Source: Prunus persica (taxonomy: Eukaryota > Streptophyta > Magnoliopsida > Rosales > Rosaceae). From it: a stretch of 64,000 nucleotides of DNA. The stretch spans positions 4,819,791-4,883,790 of the forward strand of contig NC_034013.1 in NCBI RefSeq assembly GCF_000346465.2. Reading direction: 5' to 3'. Position numbers and translations under genes: made by a program. Each line of letters opens with the position of its first letter. The first letter of the stretch is position 1. Below the pieces are notes generated by a model. The model made no database searches. It worked only from the letters and a program-made list of their open reading frames with translations, and was not told the DNA's origin. Shown here piece after piece: positions 1 to 10,292 of this stretch.

Positions 1-1640
1 ATTTCCGGAGCTCGTTCGGACGTTTTCGGCAACCAAATTCTTCGAACTTGGTACGTTTTCTTATCTTCTCAATGTGTTCTAGCTACTGGTTGGGTTGTTT
101 AGGATTACTTTCTGCTTTTTGAAACGAATTTAAGCGATAGAAGTTTTGGCCTTCAGCCCTTGATTCCGGCCACTTCCGATCACTTTTTGGGGTAGGTCCA
201 AGAACAAAATTGCTCCACTCAATGTCGTGATCCTGTAGATATAAGTCTTGACCATTAGTTTGGAGTTTTTCCGATCGCCGAAAATCGCTTTGGACACCCA
301 CACGCTTCCTGAGCTTGTGGCGGCACGTGGGCCTTCGTGGTTGTCTTTGGGTTCTAAAATGATCCCCATGTCGTCCCGAGCACGACGGTATGCTCGAATG
401 TGAATTTGGTTATCGTTTGATTATCGATCGGATATTGCATATTACGCGTTATCCGGGTTCGACATGTTTGGACCGTTGGATTGACTTCAATTTCATATAT
501 GTTGATCTAGGCATCCCAAGGATTATATAGGATTTCACAGATCGTGAATCGAAGCCCCGGACATTCCGATTCAATAACTTAAATTTGCGATTAAATGATA
601 ACCGTCCAATCGTACGGTCACGAGCAATCCAACCGTTCGATAAGGACCAAACTTGCAGGATGTGTATTCTAAATCTTGTGGAACCCATATGAACTTCCAG
701 CAGTTTGACCCAATTTGGAAAGTTTGACTGCCCGGTTGACCGAGCGTTTTTCGAGGCTATTCCATCATCTGAAACACGTAGTTGGACTTTAGGAACATCT
801 CGTTCCTCGTACACTTACTTGAAACCCCGAAAACTAGGATTTTAATTTAAAGTTTCCGTTCGAGGTGTTTTATATTAATCTCGTACTCGTATTCTGAAAT
901 AGGTACTCCGACCACTCGTACGCAGCAATCAAGACCCTCTCAGGGTCAAGCAGTGTGGGAGTACTTGTGAGTGGACTTTGTTTTCAAATAACAGGCATTG
1001 TTTTATGATGGAAAAACTATGCATAATGATTTAATGGTTTATTGAATATATTATATATTCAATTGTGGAATTTGATATTTTTGTAAAGTAATTGCATTAT
1101 ATTCGAGTTTTGGCATATTGCAAGTATCTTGAGTTGATATATAATATTTTTGAGAATTGCTATCTATGATTGGTTAGGTGTGGGGTATGTGGGATATTGG
1201 TTTGAGATTGTGAAAAGAGAGTAGATTTTAGTTATGTCAGTTTGAAGTGCTATAAGCACTACCCTATGTACCTCCCCTGATTTGGAACCTTGGATTTGGA
1301 TTGTTGAGATACTTGGATATGTTGGAACCCGGGCACCCTTAACGAGGCGTTTCGTAAACCCTTATCGGGTAATCTGCCCGCGCAGGACTTGTCACAGGCA
1401 TACGAGTATTGAGGGCTTCTGTTGTACGTACTGGTAGAGTCAGTCCGCCGGTTGGATAGCTCGTTCCCTAGCCACATGATCAATTGAGGATTCTTCCATG
1501 TGCACTAGTCAAACAATCCCCTGTTTGGATTGTTTCCCCGATACAAACTAGGTGATGCCATACCTATATATTTATTTATATATATATATTACGCATTATA
1601 TACATATATATAACTATTTGTTCTTTATTATTTATGGTGA
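1..1640. repeat. LTR-retrotransposon-like debris, no intact gene
   Basis: No long open frame and no splice-compatible exons are visible; the short frames are interrupted and low in information. The higher-GC style of the first 1.5 kb, with repeated stretches such as TCAGGGTCAAGCAGTGTGGG near 940-960, resembles the LTR and leader regions of plant Ty3/gypsy elements. Neither LTR end, PBS nor a second copy lies in the window, so the class is a guess and the element is probably cut by the window edge. Confidence 0.35.
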
Positions 1641-2921
1641 GGATACTTCCTCGCCGGCTGTGCCAATGGGCACGCTTCTCGAGTGAATGGTGTGGGATTA
1701 GTATGGAAGTTTTGATTGGGTTGAGAAGCAAATTATCTTTTTGGGACTTCGGATTTCGTTATGATTTTGACCAAATTATGTATACATATATATATCCTTG
1801 ATGGTTTGATTGCATATGATTGCATATATATCCTTGATCGTTATATATCCTAAACGGAGGAGTTATATTGTGTTGATTTCATCTGTGAACTAAACTTTGG
1901 TGATCCACTTGAGAAATTCACTAGAATGTAATAACAACTTTGGTTACAATCAAGAACCGCCTTAGCTCTCACAAGAACCTTGCTCTCTTTTCTCTCAACC
2001 TTGCTCAAATCCTTTGATGCCCTTGTAAACACCCAATAATTCACCCTCTTAAACAATTCTCACGCCTGAACTTTCTCCTCTCTTACAATTAGCCTAGCTC
2101 TAAAAGTCATATTTATAATGCACATGACTTAGGTTACAAATTAACTAGGAATAGGAAACCAAAACCCTATTAAATTAGAGAAGTCTGGAAGCTTCTTGAA
2201 CTATAGAAGATATTTCTATATTAAAAAGAAATTCACTTTTCTGAGCATTACCTATTATCTTATTCATAGGTCAAGATGATATGAGTAGGAGAAGTGGGAA
2301 AGACATGATGAAGGAGAAGAAGACACTCTGACTTCTTCTGTTATTTTTTTGGTTTTATTTTCTATTAACTTTTGTTAATTTTAGTTATCAAAACATTAAT
2401 TTAGGGTAAGGATAGAATAGGAAAGAGAAAGAAAAAAAATTGATTAAAAAGTATTAAAAAGCAAAAGAGAGTATAAGTGGAGAAAATGGGAGTGGAAAGA
2501 TCAGCTCCCTAAATTAATATATTATGCAAAAAAAACTAAAATAAAATGATAACATATTGATTTTTAAACTATTTTTTTTCTGAACTCTTAGATTAGATCC
2601 AATGGTGGGTGACCACAACTCCCCTTAGAACATAGGGTCAGAAAACGGGACTGTATATATTAGGTGGAACAATTAGGTAATCTTGGGATTTTGTATTTTT
2701 TTTTTTTTTGTTGTTACATTGGAGTTCAACGGGATCAGAGCTGTGTTGGGACCAAAGCAGTCCTAGGCCCCCACTCAGTTTTTATTATTAAAAAAAAAAG
2801 TAGTAGGCTATTATTGGATAATCCATATTAATTAACATATTTATTTTACAACATGGAGCCCTACCCAGCCAAAACTACGTTTCCTCTAAGACTACGCCTT
2901 CTTTTGCAAACCCATTCCCAA
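1641..2921. other. Intergenic, AT-rich, possible LTR fragment
   Basis: No gene is supported. 1850-2290 looks like a fragment of another LTR (stop-rich, poly-pyrimidine on this strand) but has no partner in the window. 2290-2920 is A/T-rich with homopolymer runs. Confidence 0.3.
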
Positions 2922-2982
2922 AAGTTTTAAGAGGAATGCTAGTCATAATCACTCTAAAGCGATTCTCGCGATCGGTTGGCTT

Positions 2983-2983
<1 letters not shown>

Positions 2984-3057
<74 letters not shown>
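2984..3057 (+). repeat. (CT)n microsatellite
   Basis: About 37 uninterrupted CT units, lying inside the left arm of the MITE. The serine/leucine open frame across it is an artefact of the dinucleotide repeat. Confidence 0.97.
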
Positions 3058-3062
<5 letters not shown>

Positions 3063-3281
3063 CTTCTTCTTTTTCTCAGTCTCTATATCTCTCTTTGTGT
3101 AAATTTGGTTAAATGTCAGATGCCAGATACTAGAGGCAGAGATTTGGGAGGGAAGGATTATAGAAACCCCCAAAATTTCACAACTCAAAAAGGTTCACAA
3201 CCCCCAAATTTTTTGCCGATAGTGCGACTATAGCCAAAAATGGTATAAGGAAACTGGCGGAGGGAAAGAAGGGAAAAAAAA

Positions 3282-3600
3282 AAGAGAGAGAGAGAGAGAG
3301 AGAGGAGAGAGAATAAGGGGGAAACTCGGAAGAAAAAGAGAACAGAGAGATAAGAGATAAGGAAATAAAGAGGAAGATTTGTTTTTAGTTGTTATCTCGG
3401 CTTAAGCCCTTTTGTTAAGAAGGAGAAGAAGCAAGAGAAGCAAGAGGAGAAGAGGAAAGAGGGAGAGATAGAGACAGAAGTAGAAGAAGAAAGAAAAAGA
3501 AAATTAAAAAAGAAAGAGAGAGATAGAGACAGAGAGAAGAAGAAGAGAGAGCGCGAGGCAACTGAGAGAGAAAGATAGAAGAATAAAAAAAATAAAAAGG
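3282..3600 (+). repeat. (GA)n and purine-rich tract
   Basis: A short (GA)n run (3282-3311) is followed by about 290 bases that are almost only A and G. It lies in the right arm of the MITE and is the complement in kind of the CT tract at 2984-3057. Confidence 0.9.
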
Positions 3601-3713
3601 GGAATACATTGGAAGCGCATGTACACGTGTTTAGCAAGTATCGTGAGAGTCACTTTAGAGCGATTGTGAATAGCATTCCTCAAGTTTTAATAAAACTATT
3701 ATAATTATTATAT

Positions 3714-3865
3714 TGTTATAAAACCAAAGAATTGAGGAGAGAATTTAGGAGCAGAGAATTGTTGTTCTCTCTTCAGTATTATCTGTATGTTTACAAAGGA
3801 AGGGTGTGAACCCTTTTGTAGGCAAAGCCTTCCAACATGTGGGCTCCACCTTATAATTTACAACA
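3714..3865 (-). repeat. Element A 3' LTR
   Basis: 152 bp, identical to 10293-10444 except at three sites. It is directly preceded (in element sense) by the polypurine tract at 3866-3876. Its first ~80 bp in element sense match the LTR of element B; the rest differs, so A and B are two subfamilies. Confidence 0.95.
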
Positions 3866-3876
3866 CTCCCCCTTGG
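3866..3876 (-). promoter_or_regulatory. Polypurine tract of element A
   Basis: On the minus strand this reads CCAAGGGGGAG immediately before the LTR TG, as expected for the second-strand primer. The same 11 bases sit at the matching place in element B (61871-61881). Confidence 0.9.
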
Positions 3877-3899
3877 AGACCACAAATGATACGGAATAT

Positions 3900-4284
3900 G
3901 TCTCGTTAAAAACCTTGCCAGTAAAAACCCAGTGGGACAAAAAAACTGGTCGAAGGGAAAAAGAGTACATAACCATGTGTAACATAAAATTCTGTGTATA
4001 GTGACACGCGTGCGACACTGCCTCATTAAAACCTTGCCAGAAAAAATCCAGTGGGATAAAAACCTGGACGAAGGAAAAAGAGTACAATGTGTAAAGTTCT
4101 TTCTTGACAGCACGCTCCCCCTGATGCTTGGCAAAATATCTTTAAGCCATTCTGTTGATCATCTTTCTGAATATCATAGTTGACACTGCTTCTGTGAGTC
4201 AATCTTGAGCGACACTGCCTCGTTAAAACCTTACCAGGAAAAACCCAGTAGGATAAAAACCTGGATGAAGGAAAAAGAGTACAG
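3900..4284 (-). repeat. Three PPT-proximal repeats, element A
   Basis: A ~65-bp unit occurs three times (about 3902-3968, 4021-4085, 4217-4283). On the minus strand each begins GTACTCTTTTTCC and runs through a CCCACTGGGTTTT core to AAGGTTTTAACGAGG. Element B carries the same three copies in the same place, so this is a fixed part of the family and not local debris. Confidence 0.85.
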
Positions 4285-6842
4285 TGTATGAAGGTCTTTA
4301 TTAATACCACGCTCCCCCTGATGAATATCTCCCCCTGAAAACTTCGTGACTAGCTTTTTCCAGTAAGCGACCATAGAGATTTCCAGAGTCCGCATATCTA
4401 ATAACACTTGGGTTATTTGTAAGTTCACTCAAAAATATGCCCGTATATGGTGTTATGCTGAGATAGCATCAAATATGCCTCACATCATCCCAAAATGATG
4501 GTGATGGAGTTGAGCTCTATCTGGAAAATACGATGTACGGTCCAATATACTTCCGGAAAATCCTTAAAGTGTCCAACGGATAATCCTCATAAAAATGCTT
4601 CAATACTTTCTTAGTATAAGCAAGAATCTTGTTGGCATAATGCTCGATCTTTAAGTCGAGACAAATATTTCTTGTACTCACTGAGGCAATTTATGCACAT
4701 TAGTATTGAGTACAGATTTTGTGCTTCAGGCACATGTCCTTCAGGGACTTGCTTCATGCAATTTCAATCCTTTCAAGGATTTTGTTTAAAGGGATTAAAC
4801 TTTATGACACATTATATAGCTTTAACCCAGCTATTTATACATCTTTAGGGAATCGCTTCTGGCAATATGCTCCGTGCATTTAATAACCCTTAAAGATAAC
4901 ATGTTGTTCTCCGTAAATGTGCAATAAAGGGGCACAATTGAATCTATAAATATGGAGAAAACCCAACATTCCTTGTTTATGCCAAAAACATTGTGTCATA
5001 CAAAGTAGGTATATTCCCTTCTATTCTGAACACCCAAGTATAAATTTCAGTATTAACATCTTTTGGGGTTCGTACTGTGGGTTTGTTCTTTCACGTTCAT
5101 TCTCATCTATAATGGAATTACCTCATTCCATTTTGGCCAATGATATTGTCGACATTTAATAATTGAACGTGGTTCCAATTAACACAGCCCATTGATGATT
5201 TGAGTAGCTACTCCAAAACCAAAAATTGTCATTCATCAATTCATGATCCCATCATTCTCATTTGCACGTGCATGCATCAATTATAAGCATTTCTTTGCTT
5301 TTGGGTACCCAAGCCACTTCAGGGGGCTTTTATTATGTGAGAATGTGGATTATAACCTCCAATGGAGCGTTATTTTACATAGGGCGTGGAAAATCTCCAT
5401 TTAGGGAGTTGGAACATTTAGAACCCATATATCTGTCTTGCTGCAGGCATGCCACTGATTAGTACATACATGTCAATTAATTTATGGGACTTTAACCCAT
5501 ATAATTTGCTATGCATTAGGCGTGCACAATATCAATATTGACATGTTAAAGGATTGTCCTTTCGGGACTTCAATCCACATCATTTGCTACGCAACAGGTG
5601 TGCATCATATTGATCACTGCTATACCCATATTCTGTTCTTATGGGACTTTAATCTGTGCAGTGTATTATCAATGTATCCAACTTGCAATCTGTAAAATTT
5701 GCGTTAATAATTCATGGATACATACAAGCCATTCTTTTGGAACGGACTTATCTCCCCATTTGGTTACCTTTCAAGATAAAATATCAAATAAGTATATAAG
5801 CATAAAACAACACAAGTATTGCTTACATCCTTAAGTGGGAGAAACTTTTCTCAAGTATCATTCAAGCTCGTATCGGCCCAGTAAATATAATGTAGCGCTT
5901 GATGATCTAGTTATATCCTGCAAGAGCAAAATCACAACTCTTTTCTCTGTCAAAAATAAATAACCCTCAGAGTTAGGATCACTCCATGGATTCTTTCTTC
6001 AGATGTTCATTCTAAAGAAATAAAATCTCTTATGAACAGAGAGTTACAAAAAGAGAAAAAATGCAAAAAAATTGTGATATTGATTGCAAGATAAGGTAAG
6101 CAATCAGGGAAGGAAGCTGGTGGGAGCAGACAACAAGCTCAGCAATCAAGGAAGGAAGCTGGTGGGAGCAAACAACAAACTCTCATTTCTTCTAGTCTAG
6201 AAGAACTTCCGGAGATTAGAGCATAAGGTTGCCTTCACAGTTCCCTGATGTGGCGGAAACGTGATCAGTGATAGTCTCGCTTCCTGAATGGATGATCAGA
6301 GATAGTCTTGCTTCTCGGGCATATTAAGTGCTCACTGATAAGAAAAACAAGTAGATATCGCATCACTAGGTATGGAGAAAACTGGATGTCTTCTGCAAAG
6401 AAAATTTCGTTAGTAACACATTTATACACAAATAAGAGGAATAGGTAGAACCGGTGAATTTCAAATTAACCATAAGAAAATTGCGAGATTCTCGGGGTGC
6501 TTTTGAAAAAATAGCTCCGTGAAATCCGCAAAGCAAGATCGGCTTTTGACGAAAATAATACTTTGAAAACGCCGAAAGTGCCGACAAACATTAATGGAGG
6601 CCACGTGAAGTTTTGGAATCTGGAAAAGAAAAAGAGAATATGGGGATCCGAAAAGATATTGGGATCCTAAAAAACTATAGCCATATTTCCTCCTATAGAT
6701 ATTGCCTAAAACTGTAGCCATATTTCCTCCTATAGATATTGCCTTTGCAAAACTTGATTGGAGCAACTGCGTTTCAACTTAACTTCCTTCATTTTCTGAA
6801 ACTTTAGTTTTTTTAAGACTTTCTTCGAAACCTTCTTAAAAA
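4285..6842. other. Element A interior, non-coding, shared with B
   Basis: Stop-rich sequence that matches element B (about 59120-61440, inverted). It contains recurrent short blocks of the form GGGACTTTAACCCATAT followed by ATTTGCTA (for example near 5486, 5560, 5645). No coding region is supported; the short open frame at 5598-5834 is near-identical in B, but that is explained by the close relationship of the two elements. Confidence 0.6.
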
Positions 6843-7388
6843 ATGGCTTCCTCTTCTTCCTGCCCAAATTATTTTAATTTAAATGATACTCCCACAACAA
6901 CCAGTGACGCCAAAGTTTGGCGTCCATCCTTTGTATCCCAAAATCGTCATCTCACAGTTAATGATTCTGTGATGATGAATGATGCTACTGCTGTCATAGT
7001 AGCTAGGAATTTCATTACTCCAATGGATGAAATGCTGTTAACAGGGAGGTCTGAGGAAGAGGCTATTGATGACTCAATGGCTTTTAGCATTTAGAGTGCT
7101 GCTTCTGTTTCTAACATGGCTGATCGTTTGCGTGCTAGAGCAAACGAGGTTGAGAGGCTAACAACTGAAAATTCGTCTCTCCAAAGAATGCTTCATGAGT
7201 CTCAACAGGAGGTTGAGAAACTTAAAGGAGAGAATAATGCCTTATTGAAACTGGTGAGTTCGTACTCTGTTGATACACTGAGAAGGCTAGACATGCTGCA
7301 GGTCTCCAATGAAAGAATTTTGGGAGACCACGAGAGGCTCATGGCTAAGCTTAAGAGGCGTCGTCCTCTTCCTTCAGAGGCTTCCTGA
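6843..7388 (+). pseudogene. Antisense coiled-coil ORF of element A (nonsense)
   Basis: A 181-codon frame starting MASSSSCPNYFN and ending LKRRRPLPSEAS lies antisense to the element. One in-frame TAG (7093-7095) sits where element B has CAG (Gln), so a single C-to-T change broke this copy. The C-terminal half (codons ~92-170) is a strongly predicted-looking coiled coil, with Leu at heptad spacing in VERLTTENSSL and in VEKLKGENNALL and many Glu, Arg and Lys. No signal peptide, membrane segment or nuclease or polymerase motif is seen. Product unknown. The last 90 codons differ from B by four silent changes and one replacement, while the flanks carry more changes and indels. This hints at past selection on the protein. 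It could also simply reflect recent common ancestry. Confidence 0.7.
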
Positions 7389-7605
7389 ACATAATGTATT
7401 TTTATAGATTTTACAGGGCCTGCACCTTCATTGCAGGTGGAAAAATCTATCTGTTGTATGTTCCTTTCATGTTATAATAATTGCGCACATTCTTAAACTT
7501 GCACTTGTGGTTTTTTATGCCTTTTCAAAATGACGGTTTGGAACCTTGTGCCTTATAGGTTCAAATAACCACATCGACTCTCCCAAATTTCATATTTCAA
7601 TGTAT

Positions 7606-8183
7606 GGAACTTTTGGCCTGGGCTAAACACAAACTCAGAATTTATTCGCCCTTTTCAAATGGACATGAAATATGAATGGAGTAAAAGCCACGCTAATATC
7701 TCATATATTTTTTACAATTTTCTGTACATATTTCTGGACTTCAAGCCCTTACATAATTGTCCATATTTTGAGGAACTTCTGGCATCTCATTTAATTGCTA
7801 ATCCATGAGTTTAAGGAACTGCAGGTTCCCTTTTGAATATAGTGACGGTTTACCCAAAATGGTTAATATTTATGTATACGTCACTATTCATATATCCGGT
7901 ACTATTCATCAAGTCATGAATACGTATCTATTCATGTGGACAGTACATTTGCCAGTACAGTTATCATCCATGTGTACGGCATTATGAAACAATACGGTAC
8001 TGTTACATCATTAAGGAACCCCAGGTCCTTATTTACATGTTAGGGATCAAGGACCCTCAAGTCCAATCACATGTTTACAAATATAGTATCGGAGAGACTG
8101 CTAGCTCTCATATTAACATCATCATCAAGGATCTTCAAGTCCTGATGTAATTGTATGATGAGGATCAATGAACTTCTGGTTCT
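7606..8183. repeat. Array of short imperfect palindromes, element A
   Basis: About eight 14-15-bp motifs share the pattern GGAMCTNNAGKTCC. Examples: 7736-7750, 7771-7785, 7815-7829 (GGAACTGCAGGTTCC, a near-perfect palindrome), 8015-8028, 8051-8064, 8129-8142 and 8170-8183. Spacing is irregular (20-190 bp). Element B has the matching series at about 57430-58345. Function unknown. Confidence 0.7.
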
Positions 8184-8249
8184 GATCTGCATACTGTAAA
8201 AACTCATCATACAGCACAATTAATCCATAAAATAAATTGCAGATAAATA

Positions 8250-8670
8250 AATTACTGGTATGGACGATAAACCCGCACCATACTTTAAATAAAATTAAAT
8301 GTGCGGTAAATTAAATTCATAAAGTAAACGTGCTTGTATGGGCACTAATTCTGCTCCATACTTTTAAATAAAAGTAAAGGCGTGGACGATAAACCCGCAC
8401 CACCCTTTTAAATAGATACTGTTATATGGGTAATAAACCTACACCATACAGTAAATAATGTATAGTAAAGTAATTTCATAAAGTATGAGGGTCAATTCCA
8501 CATCATACTTTAAGTAAAAGTAAATTTGCGGTAAAGCAAACGTGCTTGTAAGGGCACTAATTCTGCTCCATACATTTAAATAAAAGTAAAGGCGTGGACG
8601 ATAAACCCGCACCACCCTTTTAAATAGATACTGTTGTATGGGTAATAAACCTACACCATACAGTAAATAA
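8250..8670. repeat. Tandem hairpin array, element A
   Basis: Repeated units have the form GTATGG, ~20 bases, CCATAC, followed by an A/T linker like TTTAAATAAAAGTAAA. The outer six bases of each unit pair, so every unit can fold as a small hairpin. A larger direct duplication is laid over this: about 130 bp at 8329-8457 recurs at 8540-8668. Element B has a corresponding array at 56960-57365. Confidence 0.8.
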
Positions 8671-9099
8671 AATAAATGTGTGGAAAAAGTAAAGACAATT
8701 ATTTGTGGGTTCTTATCAACACCACGATCAAATAACATAGTAGATAATATTATTATCGTTTGTGGAAGGCATCATGCTTGTCTCTCAAATCAAATGCTTT
8801 CCACCTGTAATCTGCACACCTGCACCAATTGGTTTATTAAATACTGTAGAGAAATAATAAAGTAATAGAGAGCATAAGGGGCATAGAGCTTATTGGATTT
8901 TTCTAAGGACAGGTGGGTGGGGGCTCGTGTGCCTGTGCTACTGTGCTTCTATGGAGCTCCACGTGAGTGACCTTTTTTTTTTTTTTTTTTAAATTTATAA
9001 TTTTTCTTTCTTTCGGTGGGTTTGCTGTTGGATCTTCTTTTGCTTTCATCATTGCTGCGTGATATTCCTTTTGTTGAGCACTGAGAATAAAGAAAGTGA

Positions 9100-9208
9100 C
9101 AGTGCTTGAAAATGGACTCAACCATGGCAGTGACCTCATCTTCCCTAATGGGTCTGAGAGCCTCGATCCTCTTGGGAGAGAAAAGCTCCAGAGTGCACAC
9201 CTTCCTCA
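9100..9208 (-). pseudogene. Captured CYP98A-like cytochrome P450 fragment
   Basis: About 36 codons read [14 protein letters not shown], then [17 protein letters not shown]. This matches my recollection of the CYP98A family (p-coumaroyl-ester 3'-hydroxylase of phenylpropanoid synthesis), region after the B-C helices. No haem-binding or oxygen-binding motif is present, so the piece cannot be an enzyme. It joins at 9100 to sequence shared by both elements (CACTTTCTTTATTCTCAG on the minus strand) and is preceded by a duplicated 12-mer. It lies in element sense, next to the bHLH fragment. Confidence 0.7.
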
Positions 9209-9266
9209 CTGCAAGAGGGATCTGATTTGCAAGAGGGATCGAACAAATCTATGAGCAAACTTGGTT

Positions 9267-9771
9267 CTTGTTCGCATTGGGAACCAGCTCCTGCAGAGCC
9301 TTCATTCTCTCTGCGATTCTCTTTCTCCGTAATCTTTCAGCGATGTTGTGTGGGTCAGTGGCTTGGCCTCTCCTCGCCCTGACTCTGGGTCTGGCTTGTG
9401 CGGGTGCACCCCCGCCCCCACCCGAGCCACTCGCCGGACCTTGGTTCATCGCCGCCCCTGGACCTCCATAGTTCTGTGCCTGCAGCGAGCCTCCCTGAGG
9501 TTGGTGAAAATGCTGATTGGGAGACTGAGTAGTAGCCCCCCCATGCAGTGATCCAGAGAACCAATTGAACAGGGTTTGAACAGAAGAAGCCCCCTCACCT
9601 CCCACAGGATTGGGAGATTTAAAGGAGGAGGAACCCTGGACGACGTCGTTGTTGGAGCGGTCAAAGTCTCCGTTGCCCAAAGACAAGGCCATGGGAACGA
9701 AGCCAGAGTTGGCGGACGTTGATCTGGACATCATGAGCTGGTGCTGGAGTGGCACAGCTGAGACAGGATTG
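9267..9771 (-). pseudogene. Captured bHLH factor fragment (LRL/bHLH66-like)
   Basis: In the minus-strand frame that ends at 9249, the sequence runs from a Ser/Gly/Pro/Gln-rich linker (residues like [20 protein letters not shown]) into the basic region and helix 1, [19 protein letters not shown] then [11 protein letters not shown], of a plant subfamily XI bHLH (LRL/bHLH66 type, involved in root-hair growth). It stops at NANK, before the loop and helix 2, so it cannot dimerise. Two substitutions in the conserved core (N for S, K for E in the basic region) suggest decay. No intron is visible. The frame runs 194 codons with no stop from within the expansin piece. Confidence 0.85.
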
Positions 9772-10099
9772 GTGCAGTGATGAAAATTGATGGGCTTCCA
9801 GAGTGGCACCAGTTTGGGTCGTTTGCACACTAGATTTCAAAGCAGGCACTGCAGCTGAGGCCATTGTTGAAGAGGGCAGTGCTCAGCGCAGCTGTGCTCA
9901 CGCCATAGCCTTGGCTGTAGAGATTTCCATATCCACAAGCCCCACCCATGGTGCCAGAGGCATCAGAGCCTCCGTAGAAGGTGGCATGAGCTGCTTCCCA
10001 TGCACCCCCACTGTACACCCCTGGGATTCTTGCTTCAGCTACCCACATTAGTGAGATGAGTAGAGAGGCAAGGCAAGCAGAAACACTCACCACACCCAT
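9772..10099 (-). pseudogene. Captured alpha-expansin 5' fragment
   Basis: Starts [19 protein letters not shown], a signal peptide, then [22 protein letters not shown] and [15 protein letters not shown], the hallmark alpha-expansin N-terminal domain. An in-frame TAG at 9834-9836, where family members have Lys, ends the frame after CFEI. Beyond it the expansin reading continues for about 18 codons ([19 protein letters not shown]) and then passes into the bHLH piece. Roughly the first 110 residues of a ~250-residue protein are present; the catalytic-like HFD motif and the cellulose-binding domain are missing. The sequence upstream to the PBS may include expansin 5' leader. Confidence 0.88.
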
Positions 10100-10280
10100 T
10101 TTTCTTTTCTGAAGTTTCCCTGATTTATAATAACGTGAAAGGTGAAAACTTTGTTGGGTTTTCGATGCAGATGAAGAAGAAAGGCAGACAGAGAGTCAAA
10201 GGCTACTGGTTCACGGAGAGTTTTGGAAGAAGGCATGAGTGTTTTGATCAAATTTCCCGGCTGGTATTTTAGAGATAATC

Positions 10281-10292
10281 GTGCTGATAACG
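10281..10292 (-). promoter_or_regulatory. Primer-binding site of element A
   Basis: On the minus strand the LTR end ...TTATAACA is followed at once by CGTTATCAGCACG, the same bases as after the element B 5' LTR (55996-56008). Such sequence is common after LTRs of plant Copia-type elements. Confidence 0.8.

Larger units (their letters stand above)
2931..3681. mobile_element. Mutator-type MITE with 9-bp target duplication
   Basis: The element starts GAGGAATGCTA (2931) and ends TAGCATTCCTC (3681). About 40 bp at each end are inverted copies with about six mismatches. It is flanked on both sides by the same 9 bp, AAGTTTTAA (2922-2930 and 3682-3690), the target-duplication length of Mutator-like transposons. 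It is 751 bp long and encodes no transposase. The interior has a pure CT tract on the left and a purine-rich GA tract on the right, so the two halves are self-complementary beyond the terminal repeats. Confidence 0.85.

Noticed and set aside
449..814. 121-codon minus-strand open frame
   Set aside because: No family features, no homologous copy here, sits in LTR-like debris.
2976..3233. Ser/Leu-rich and Arg/Glu-rich open frames
   Set aside because: They are translations of the CT/GA microsatellite within a MITE.
5598..5834. Open frame near-identical in elements A and B (60036-60308)
   Set aside because: Cys/Ile-rich, no start context, no domain; identity is explained by recent common ancestry of the elements.
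9268..9551. Plus-strand open frames opposite the bHLH fragment
   Set aside because: Shadows of a GC-rich Gly/Pro/Ala coding stretch on the other strand.
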